Source: an uncultured Clostridia bacterium
GTDB lineage: Bacteria; Bacillota; Clostridia; Oscillospirales; Oscillospiraceae
Direction: 5' to 3'
DNA: 10,630 nt
Assembly (NCBI GenBank): GCA_945946745.1
Contig: CAMEWZ010000048.1
Location: 1 to 10,630 of the forward strand
The notes beneath the pieces were generated by a model. It did no database searches and was not told the DNA's origin. It saw only the letters and a program-made list of their open reading frames with translations. The position numbers and the translations under genes are program-made. Shown here piece after piece: positions 1-5,907 of this stretch (position 1 is its first letter; each line of letters starts with the position of its first letter).

Positions 1-716
1 CATTTCAGCACCAGCTCCTCGTCCAGGGGCTTGATGGTGGACATGTTGACGATCCGGGCGTGGATGCCCATTTTCGCCAGGGTCTCGCCTGCCTGGATGG
101 CTTCGTAAACCATCAAGCCGTTGGCGATGATGGCAATGTCCGTACCCTCGCGCATGATCTCGCCCTTGCCGATCTGGAACTGGAAGCCCTCCTCATGGAA
201 CACGGGCACCGCCAAACGGCCCATCCGCAGATACACCGGGCCTTCGTATTCGTAAGCGGCCTTGGTCGCGGCCTCCGCCTCCACGCCGTCAGCGGGGCAG
301 ATGACCACCATTCCGGGAATGGAGCGCATCAAGGCGAAATCCTCGCAGCACTGGTGGCTGGCGCCGTCCTCGCCCACGGACATACCGCCGTGGGAAGCGC
401 CGATCTTCACGTTCAAATGGGGATAGCCGATGGAGTTGCGGATCTGCTCATAGGCCCGTCCGGAAGCGAACATGGCAAAAGAGGAAGCGAAGGGCACCAG
501 TCCGGTGGAGGCCAGTCCAGCCGCCACGCACATCATATCCGCCTCGGCAATGCCGCAGTTGAAGTGGCGGTCGGGATAGGCTTTGGCGAACATGCCGGTC
601 TTGGTAGAGCCTGCCAGGTCGGCGTCCAGCACCACGATGTCGTCGTGCTCCTTGCCCAGTTCCACGAGAGCCTTGCCGTAGCCCTCACGGGTGGCCATTT
701 TTTTCACATCTGCCAT
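1..716 (-). CDS. Transketolase, C-terminal subunit (partial, 3' end outside window)
   Basis: This is the second half of a split transketolase, which moves two-carbon units between sugar phosphates in the non-oxidative pentose phosphate pathway using thiamine diphosphate (TPP). The first 238 residues are visible, out of roughly 310 usual for this subunit. They cover the pyrimidine-binding domain and the start of the C-terminal domain. Residues 55-61 (GIAEADM) carry the expected catalytic glutamate (E58) that activates the cofactor. DADLAGSTKT (31-40) and DGASHQ (117-122) are typical of the family, and H121 matches the conserved active-site histidine. The ATG at 716 lies one base after the stop of the N-terminal subunit, and GGAGGG inside the end of that gene can serve as its ribosome binding site, so the two are probably translationally coupled and made in equal amounts. 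The related E1-beta and DXS families are less likely, because the partner gene is a clear transketolase N-terminal subunit. Confidence 0.95.
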   Translation of the reverse strand, partial: MADVKKMATREGYGKALVELGKEHDDIVVLDADLAGSTKTGMFAKAYPDRHFNCGIAEADMMCVAAGLASTGLVPFASSFAMFASGRAYEQIRNSIGYPHLNVKIGASHGGMSVGEDGASHQCCEDFALMRSIPGMVVICPADGVEAEAATKAAYEYEGPVYLRMGRLAVPVFHEEGFQFQIGKGEIMREGTDIAIIANGLMVYEAIQAGETLAKMGIHARIVNMSTIKPLDEELVLK

Positions 717-717
717 G

Positions 718-1563
718 TTACATGCCCTCCAGTTCGCTCAGCTTCTGCTTCAGCTCCGCCATGGCCTGCTCGTACTGGGCATCGTTGGGCGCAACGCCGT
801 GCCAGCCGGCCTCGTTTTCCATGAAGGAGACATCCTTGCCCTTAACCGTATGCATCACAATGGCACTGGGCTTTCCCTTGACGGTTTTCGCGTGGTTCAG
901 CGCCGCCTCGATGGCGTCGAAATCGTGGCCGTTGATGTTCTGTACGTCAAAGCCGAAGGCCTCCAGCTTCTCGTCAATGGGATAGGGACTCATGACCTTG
1001 GCCACATCGCCGTCGATCTGCAGGCCGTTGTTGTCGATGATGACGCACAGGTTGTCCAGCTTGTAGTGGCTGGCAAACATGCAGGCCTCCCAGACCTGGC
1101 CCTCCTGGATCTCGCCGTCTCCCAGCAGGGTATACACCCGCCAATCCTGGCCCTTGTATTTGGCGGACAGCGCCATGCCGCAGGCCGTGGAAATTCCCTG
1201 GCCCAGGGAGCCGGTGGACATATCCACACCGGGAACGCTGTTCATGTTGGGGTGGCCCTGGAGATAGCTGCCCACCTTGCGCAGGGTCAGCAGATCCTCC
1301 ACCGGGAAAAAGCCCCGGTTTGCCAGCGCCGCATACAGTCCGGGGGCACAATGGCCTTTGGAAAGCACAAAGCGGTCGCGCTCCGCCCATTTGGGATTGC
1401 TGGGATCGACACGCAGTTCCTTAAAATACAGATAGGTAAACATATCCGCCGCGGACAGGCTCCCGCCGGGATGGCCGCACTTCGCCGCATGGGTGCTCTC
1501 GATGATCCCCATGCGCACCTTGCAGGCAGTGATCTGCAACTGCTTCTTTTCCTGGGATGTCAT
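718..1563 (-). CDS. Transketolase, N-terminal (TPP-binding) subunit
   Basis: The 281-residue protein is the pyrophosphate-binding half of a two-gene transketolase and must pair with the product of the adjacent downstream gene to form active sites. The TPP/Mg motif begins at GDGEIQEG (148-155) and ends at DNN (177-179), the classical GDG-to-NN spacing. Conserved histidines occur at H31 (GHPGG), H71 (SKGH) and H104 (QGHP), matching substrate- and cofactor-binding histidines of transketolases. The length is normal for the split form. AAGGAGGG (1568-1575) sits just before the ATG at 1563 and fixes the start. The gene has its own perfect-consensus promoter (1621-1650), downstream of the terminator of the preceding operon, so it is expressed independently. 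The split form is common in Clostridia and archaea. No abnormality is seen. Confidence 0.97.
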   Translation of the reverse strand: MTSQEKKQLQITACKVRMGIIESTHAAKCGHPGGSLSAADMFTYLYFKELRVDPSNPKWAERDRFVLSKGHCAPGLYAALANRGFFPVEDLLTLRKVGSYLQGHPNMNSVPGVDMSTGSLGQGISTACGMALSAKYKGQDWRVYTLLGDGEIQEGQVWEACMFASHYKLDNLCVIIDNNGLQIDGDVAKVMSPYPIDEKLEAFGFDVQNINGHDFDAIEAALNHAKTVKGKPSAIVMHTVKGKDVSFMENEAGWHGVAPNDAQYEQAMAELKQKLSELEGM

Positions 1564-1620
1564 AAGACCCTCCTTATTATTTCAAGCGCTCTACCGCCAT
1601 AGTTTCGCTAGTATACCCGT

Positions 1621-1650
1621 ATTATACATAGCTTCATTCGGTTTTGTCAA
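1621..1650 (-). promoter_or_regulatory. Sigma-A promoter of the transketolase operon
   Basis: On the minus strand, TTGACA (1645-1650) and TATAAT (1621-1626) match both consensus hexamers at all 12 positions, with an 18-base spacer. The predicted transcript starts near 1614, leaving a leader of about 50 bases before the ATG at 1563. It lies directly after the upstream operon's terminator. The match suggests strong, housekeeping expression. Confidence 0.85.
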
Positions 1651-1664
1651 TTGACCGAGTAGCA

Positions 1665-1694
1665 AAAACAGCGCAGCAAAAGCCGCGCCGTTTT
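1665..1694 (-). terminator. Intrinsic terminator of the four-gene envelope operon
   Basis: In the minus-strand RNA, positions 1694-1682 pair with 1677-1665 in a 13-bp stem. Two of the pairs are G-U, the core is GC-rich and the loop has four bases. The 3' arm runs into a T-rich tract (TTTTTG). On the plus strand the two G-U pairs become A-C mismatches, so the structure is directional and serves the leftward transcript. It begins two bases after the stop of the Lgt-like gene. Confidence 0.85.
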
Positions 1695-1696
1695 GT

Positions 1697-2695
1697 TCAT
1701 CCTACAAAATCCCCGGTTTTTCGCCGAATTCTCAGCCCCAGCTGCCGCTGAATCAGCGTCAGCACCACCACTGCCGCCAGGCAGGCGCTCATGACGCTGT
1801 AGGCAAACACCGCCTCGTTTCCCCGGCGCTGGACATAGTATTCCATATATCCCGCGCCGCCAATGGCCGCCGCCTGCACCAGCCACACAGGCACATACCA
1901 CCAGGCAAAGCCCCGGCTTTTTACCAGCCGCACCGCGAACACCACAATGGCAAGCACCAGCACCACCGCCCCCAGCACCTGCACAATGCTGACAAAGCCG
2001 TTGCTGCGGAAGAACAGGGAGTCATACCGGGTGCTGTCCAGCACCACCTGGGACGCGCCATAGCACATTAGGAAAATCAAGCAGGCATCCCCATCCCGGC
2101 TCCGGCCCCGTTTTCCGGCGCGCAGGTAAAAGACGCTCAGCGCCGCGAACAGCACCGCCGCCACCATGGCCTGGATGACAAAGGTCGCCAGCCGGTACTC
2201 CGCCGCCCCGGACACCGCATTGGTCACCGGGTAGACAAAAGGCAGGCTTTGGATGGAGGATACCACCTGTCCCCGGTCAGAGCTGTTGAAGAAGGAGGCC
2301 AGCCGCCCCACCACAATGCCCGCGCAGCCCGCAATGGCCATGCAGTCCAGCATCTGGGGCAGATTCCGGCTCAGGCACAGCAGCCGCACCAGCACTGCCG
2401 CCAGAAGGCAGCCGGCAAAGACCCCCAGCAGGGCATAGCCGCCGGAGGAATAGTCCGTCATGGCGGCAAGGAAGCCCCCATAGCTGTCCGCCCGGCAGTA
2501 CCAGTGAACCAGCCGTCCCAGCACCAGGCTCAGCACCAGGCTCACCGGAATCACCGCGAAGCCCGCCACCGCGTTGCCGCTGCGGCCCAGATAAAAGGCC
2601 AGGAAAAAGCAGATGGCAACCGCCGCCGCCAGGGTCAGCAGAATGGAATTCCAATAAAAAACCGTTTCACCGGTCACAAACGCAATCCGATCCAT
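1697..2695 (-). CDS. Divergent prolipoprotein diacylglyceryl transferase (Lgt)-like membrane protein
   Basis: The 332-residue polytopic membrane protein resembles Lgt, which transfers diacylglycerol from phosphatidylglycerol to lipoprotein cysteines. Similarity is clearest at the N-terminal GETVFYW segment, at SSGGYALLGVFAG (83-95), at GRLASFFN (130-137, the Lgt GRxxNF-type signature) and at CYGASQVVLDSTRYD (211-225). By eye, R131 and R223 line up with E. coli Lgt R143 and R239. The important H103 position appears to be L90, the HPxQxYE segment is not recognisable, and the asparagine after GRLG is serine. After the Lgt core, about 70 residues (262-332) add two more probable membrane helices and a basic tail. 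The start at 2695 is chosen because AGGGAGG (2704-2710) lies 8 bases upstream. An in-frame ATG at 2728 would overlap the previous gene by 29 bases and has no such site. It is the last gene of the operon, 4 bases after the preceding stop. Family membership is likely, but whether it is an active Lgt is doubtful. Confidence 0.7.
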   Translation of the reverse strand: MDRIAFVTGETVFYWNSILLTLAAAVAICFFLAFYLGRSGNAVAGFAVIPVSLVLSLVLGRLVHWYCRADSYGGFLAAMTDYSSGGYALLGVFAGCLLAAVLVRLLCLSRNLPQMLDCMAIAGCAGIVVGRLASFFNSSDRGQVVSSIQSLPFVYPVTNAVSGAAEYRLATFVIQAMVAAVLFAALSVFYLRAGKRGRSRDGDACLIFLMCYGASQVVLDSTRYDSLFFRSNGFVSIVQVLGAVVLVLAIVVFAVRLVKSRGFAWWYVPVWLVQAAAIGGAGYMEYYVQRRGNEAVFAYSVMSACLAAVVVLTLIQRQLGLRIRRKTGDFVG

Positions 2696-2699
2696 GGTA

Positions 2700-3980
2700 T
2701 CAGCCTCCCTCCGGCACCGCCGTGGCAAAATAGATGATGTCGCTGATCTTTCTCTGCTGGCCGTAGACCGGGCGATTGATCAGCTGGTCGTTCATAACAA
2801 TGGTGGCCGTCTGGCCGCCGTCCAGGCAGTAAGCCATTGTGCAGCCTGTGGCCGCGATGTTTTTGGCAAAGGTTGCCACGGTGGGGATATCCTGGTAAGG
2901 CCCCGTGGTATTGGCCGCCACCACGATGTAATGCAGCGGGGCCATCTGGCACAGCGCAGCCCGGGCATAGCCCTCGGTGATCTCGCCAACGCCGTACCAG
3001 GTGTGCTCCATCACCTCATAGTTATCCACCAGAACCGGGCCGAAGGCCAGGCTAAAATTGATCTCGTGTTCGTCCACATAGGCCTGGGCATCCGCCATTG
3101 TCAGCACCTCGCCGCCATAGGTAAAGTGCATGTCGCCATTTCTGTCGATATAGCAGGTTTCGGCATAGGTGCCCTCCACCCGGCGGGCAACCCCCTCATA
3201 AACCACGGTGCCGAAATTCCGGAACCGGTAAAAATCCCCCGCGGAGGCCACCACCGCGTTGACGGAGGCCGCCATTTCCGTGGTCAGATACTGGATCTCC
3301 GAGCCATACTCGCCACCGGCCAGATGCCGCCGGAACTGGGACGGATCGGAAACCTTTACCTCCGAGAAGGTGTACACAGAGCCGTCGTGGACTTCCTTCC
3401 AGGTGACGGCGAAAATGCTGTCGTCCAGATAATACATCACCGTGCTGTCCTGGTATCGCTCCCCATCCGGCCGGAAATAGACCGGATCGTCCCCCAGGAG
3501 CCACTTTGCCTCATCCAGTACCGCCTGTAGTTGCGTTGGATCGGTACTCTCCCCGAAGCGGGACGGATCCGGTTCCGGCGCCACCAGCGTGCCTTCCTCA
3601 ATCCAGTAGCGCTTGCGAACCGGCTCAACCTCCTTTTCCGGAATCACCGGCTTATCGGCAGATACCAAAGCCTCCCGGGCTTCCCTCAGCCGCTGCTCCA
3701 CGTAGGTATCCACATCCGCCCGGATGGTCAGATCCCCCACCTTGGCCACAGTCGCCGGCTTGGGACGGCCCACCGTACCCAGCATGGTATGCAGCAGCTT
3801 TCCGGTGGCCCACAAAGAAGACGGCACCACCAGAATCCCCAGCAGAACGAACAGAATCCACCCTGCTTTGCTCCGCTTTTTCTGTCTTGGCGTCTCCCGG
3901 TACTCCGGCATATCGGATTTGGGACGGTTGGTTGCCGGCGTGCCGGTTGGTTTTTTGGCGTATTTCGGTTGATAAGCCAT
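2700..3980 (-). CDS. Membrane-anchored phosphodiester glycosidase-family protein (NAGPA domain), second paralogue
   Basis: The 426-residue protein has a basic, proline-rich cytoplasmic N-terminus (1-40), one transmembrane helix (about 40-57) with KKRSK on the inner side, and an extracytoplasmic remainder. The C-terminal domain (about 235-420) is of the NAGPA/phosphodiester glycosidase type, the family of the mammalian enzyme that uncovers mannose-6-phosphate and of bacterial proteins labelled exopolysaccharide biosynthesis. Signatures are SVNAVVASAGDFY (239-251), the conserved CLDGGQTATIVMN core (385-397) and the trailing KISDIIYF (411-418). A linker of about 100 residues (70-170) carries a charged, probably helical segment. 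The ATG at 3980 has AGGGAGGGG just upstream, 12 bases after the preceding stop. It is a close relative of the first operon gene but has a longer N-terminus. The substrate is unknown. Hydrolysis of a sugar-1-phosphodiester in envelope polymers is inferred from the family. Confidence 0.88.
   Translation of the reverse strand: MAYQPKYAKKPTGTPATNRPKSDMPEYRETPRQKKRSKAGWILFVLLGILVVPSSLWATGKLLHTMLGTVGRPKPATVAKVGDLTIRADVDTYVEQRLREAREALVSADKPVIPEKEVEPVRKRYWIEEGTLVAPEPDPSRFGESTDPTQLQAVLDEAKWLLGDDPVYFRPDGERYQDSTVMYYLDDSIFAVTWKEVHDGSVYTFSEVKVSDPSQFRRHLAGGEYGSEIQYLTTEMAASVNAVVASAGDFYRFRNFGTVVYEGVARRVEGTYAETCYIDRNGDMHFTYGGEVLTMADAQAYVDEHEINFSLAFGPVLVDNYEVMEHTWYGVGEITEGYARAALCQMAPLHYIVVAANTTGPYQDIPTVATFAKNIAATGCTMAYCLDGGQTATIVMNDQLINRPVYGQQRKISDIIYFATAVPEGG
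2704..2710 (-). promoter_or_regulatory. Ribosome binding site that sets the Lgt-like start
   Basis: AGGGAGG on the minus strand ends 8 bases before the ATG at 2695. It lies inside the last codons of the upstream gene, whose stop falls in the spacer. This arrangement favours coupled translation and rejects the longer in-frame start at 2728. Confidence 0.75.
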
Positions 3981-3992
3981 GTTCGCCCCTCC

Positions 3993-4628
3993 CTACGCCA
4001 CGCCGCCGGAAATGGCCTTCAGCAGCGCTTGATCCGGAAGTGCCCACCATTGGCCGTCCCGGTAAAGAAAGTGCAGCGTCACCTGCGTGGTGACGGTCTG
4101 GCCATTCTCCCGCAGCGCCTGCCGCGCCCCTTCCAGGAGAACCTCTTGAATCAGCTCCTCCCGGAAATTGTTTTCCTCGTCATAAAGCTCCTCCATCTCC
4201 TGGGCAGTCTCCACCCGCTGGGTCAGAAGGGCCCGGGCCTGCTCCGCGATGGCGTCCGCCGCAGCGGTAATGTCCAACGTGGTAATGGACGCGTCTCGGG
4301 CAAAACCGGTTTCCGTCACATAGCACGATCCTGTAAATTCATACCGGATGCTGTCCGTAAAGGCCTCCCAGAGCATGGTCTCCACCGGGTCAGCAGAGCC
4401 TTGCCCGGCGCCCAGATCCGGCTGGCCATACATCAGCGCTCCGGCAGAGGCAAAGTCCCCCCCGGAAACCGCGTCCATCAGCGCTTGAGACAGGTCGGTC
4501 ACTGCCTCCGGCACCTCCCCTACCCGGGCAGGGGCATCCAGGGACATTAGGCTTATGCCAATGGCTCCCACCATCAGCACCGTCCCAAGGGCCGCAAATA
4601 TTCCCGCAAAAAACTTGGCAATTTTCAT
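3993..4628 (-). CDS. Membrane-anchored protein of unknown function
   Basis: I do not recognise a family with certainty. The 211-residue protein has a short basic start (MKIAKFF) and a single hydrophobic helix (about 8-30) without a lipobox cysteine, so it is probably an anchored extracytoplasmic protein. Residues 40-115 include an alanine-rich part and a short stretch with aromatic and beta-like character (WEAFTDSIRYEF, 87-98). Residues 120-175 look like one long amphipathic, charged helix (about EQARALL to ARQALREN). The end, TLHFLYRDGQWWALPDQ (184-200), resembles the final strand of NTF2-like/DUF4878-like secreted domains, where a strand ending in GxWW is followed by a short helix. The ATG overlaps the stop of the upstream gene as ATGA, with AGAGGTGA just before it, so the two are coupled. 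Its place between two NAGPA-type paralogues suggests an accessory or partner role, which is inference. Confidence 0.85.
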   Translation of the reverse strand: MKIAKFFAGIFAALGTVLMVGAIGISLMSLDAPARVGEVPEAVTDLSQALMDAVSGGDFASAGALMYGQPDLGAGQGSADPVETMLWEAFTDSIRYEFTGSCYVTETGFARDASITTLDITAAADAIAEQARALLTQRVETAQEMEELYDEENNFREELIQEVLLEGARQALRENGQTVTTQVTLHFLYRDGQWWALPDQALLKAISGGVA

Positions 4629-5755
4629 GGTGTCACCTCTGTATGGGCCTTTTCCGGCACCGCTGTCGCAAAATATAGGATGTCACTGATCCGCCGCTGG
4701 CTGCCGTAGCTGACCTGGTTGATGAGTTGATTGTTCATGGCAATGGAGGCCGTCTGGCCGCCGTCCAGGGCATAAGCCGTGGGGATCCCCTGTTCGTACA
4801 GCTGCTGGGCAAACTGGCGCATGGTGGGCATGGCGTAGAAGGGCTGCTCCGCGTTGGCCGTGACCACCGCGTAATGCAGCGGCCCCAGCTGGCACAGCGC
4901 CGCCCGGGCATAGGCCGAGCGCACCTCTCCGGAATTGTATTCATTGGGAACGCACAGCTCCCCATCCCGAATCATCACCGGCCCGAAGCACAGGCTGAAC
5001 CGGACATTGTTCTCCCGCACAAAGGCCTCCGCGGCCTCTTGCGTAGCGATTTCCCCGGCATAGGTAAACAGCAGGTCGCCATTGTTGTCAATGTAGCAGG
5101 TATCCAGCAGCTCGCCTCTGCTGCGGTAGACCTGGCCGTCCATCACCACAATTCCAAAGCTGCGGTAGCCGTAGTAATCCCCGCTGGACGCCACCACCGC
5201 GTTCACGCTTTCCGCCATCTCCGTGGTGGTATAGAGGACGCCCGAGCCGTAGCTTCCTCCCGCCAGAAACCGGCGTATCTGGGAAGGATGGGCGATTTTT
5301 ACCTCAGAAAAAGTATAAACAGAATCCCCCAACGGCTGCTTCCAGGTCACCGCGAAAATGGTTTCGTCCAGATAATAGGAAACCGTGCTGCCCTCCAGAA
5401 TGGGCGTCTGGGTGGAAAACAGCGTTTCCTGCCCCGCCAGCAGCTCCCCGGCGTCCTTTAAAAGCCACTCCAACTGCGCCGGATTCGAAGCGCTTCCATA
5501 GCATCCGGGATCCGGTTTCGGCGCCGTCAAGTCCCGGTCACTGAGCCGGTAGATCCGCCGGGTGCCATCGATCCCCTCCGTCACGGCTGCCAGCCGTTCC
5601 TTCGCGCTGGCGGCAACCCGCTGAGGGATGCTGCCGGATACCGTTCCGGGCGCGCTGCCACCCTGTGGGGATACCACCATCGTCCAAAGCAGAAGCACCG
5701 TCAGCACGCCGCTTAACACAATGACGCATCTCTGCCAAAATGCCGTTTTTCTCAT
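4625..5755 (-). CDS. Membrane-anchored phosphodiester glycosidase-family protein (NAGPA domain), first paralogue
   Basis: This is the first gene of the four-gene operon (376 residues). A basic start (MRKTAFWQR) precedes one membrane helix (about 9-28), then a spacer of about 90 residues, then the extracytoplasmic NAGPA-type domain. Signatures are SVNAVVASSGDYYGYR (183-198), ALDGGQTASIAMNNQLIN (329-346) and RRISDILYF (354-362). A cysteine pair (C220 in TCYID, C288 in ALCQL) is shared with the second paralogue (C276 and C344) and might form a disulfide. By my count, 52 of 73 residues match the second paralogue across the block from STVSYYLD to SGDYY. The start at 5755 is preferred over the in-frame ATG at 5827, because the strong promoter at 5831-5858 would begin transcription near 5824, after that ATG. 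The ribosome binding site before 5755 is imperfect (GGGGCGG). It ends in a 4-base overlap with the next gene. Confidence 0.87.
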   Translation of the reverse strand: MRKTAFWQRCVIVLSGVLTVLLLWTMVVSPQGGSAPGTVSGSIPQRVAASAKERLAAVTEGIDGTRRIYRLSDRDLTAPKPDPGCYGSASNPAQLEWLLKDAGELLAGQETLFSTQTPILEGSTVSYYLDETIFAVTWKQPLGDSVYTFSEVKIAHPSQIRRFLAGGSYGSGVLYTTTEMAESVNAVVASSGDYYGYRSFGIVVMDGQVYRSRGELLDTCYIDNNGDLLFTYAGEIATQEAAEAFVRENNVRFSLCFGPVMIRDGELCVPNEYNSGEVRSAYARAALCQLGPLHYAVVTANAEQPFYAMPTMRQFAQQLYEQGIPTAYALDGGQTASIAMNNQLINQVSYGSQRRISDILYFATAVPEKAHTEVTP

Positions 5756-5830
5756 GCTTCCGCCCCTTCGTCTTTTCCGCAAGACAGCCCCAGTCTGTCG
5801 TTCTTTCTGCTTTTTTCGCAAACACATTTC

Positions 5831-5858
5831 ATTATATTCTATTTTGGGAATCTGTCAA
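5831..5858 (-). promoter_or_regulatory. Sigma-A promoter of the four-gene envelope operon
   Basis: Minus-strand TTGACA (5853-5858) and TATAAT (5831-5836) both match consensus perfectly, with a 16-base spacer. The transcript should start near 5824, giving a leader of about 70 bases before the ATG at 5755. That leader contains a weak 5-bp inverted repeat (5783-5799). No operator is obvious, so strong constitutive transcription is the simplest reading. Confidence 0.83.
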
Positions 5859-5874
5859 CCGATTCCCCCAACGT

Positions 5875-5904
5875 AAAAAGCGCCGTTTTTGGACGGCGCT
5901 TTTT
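5875..5904. terminator. Symmetrical intrinsic terminator after the glycosyltransferase gene
   Basis: Positions 5875-5886 pair perfectly with 5893-5904 (12 bp, core GCGCCGT, 6-base loop). The stem is flanked by A5 on one side and T5 on the other, so either strand gives a GC-rich hairpin followed by a U-run. It lies three bases past the TAA of the leftward glycosyltransferase gene and upstream of the next operon's promoter, so its main job is to separate those two units. Confidence 0.88.
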
Positions 5905-5907
5905 GCG

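Noticed and set aside
691..1602. Plus-strand open frame (303 codons) opposite transketolase
   Set aside because: The minus strand encodes an unmistakable transketolase N-terminal subunit with promoter and ribosome binding site. The plus frame is a shadow.
3531..4550. Plus-strand open frame (339 codons) across the boundary of two operon genes
   Set aside because: It covers two coupled minus-strand genes, and its translation is low-complexity and family-less.
5756..5827. N-terminal extension of the first NAGPA-type protein from an ATG at 5827
   Set aside because: The extension would begin upstream of the predicted transcription start and has no ribosome binding site. It is strongly basic and not family-like.
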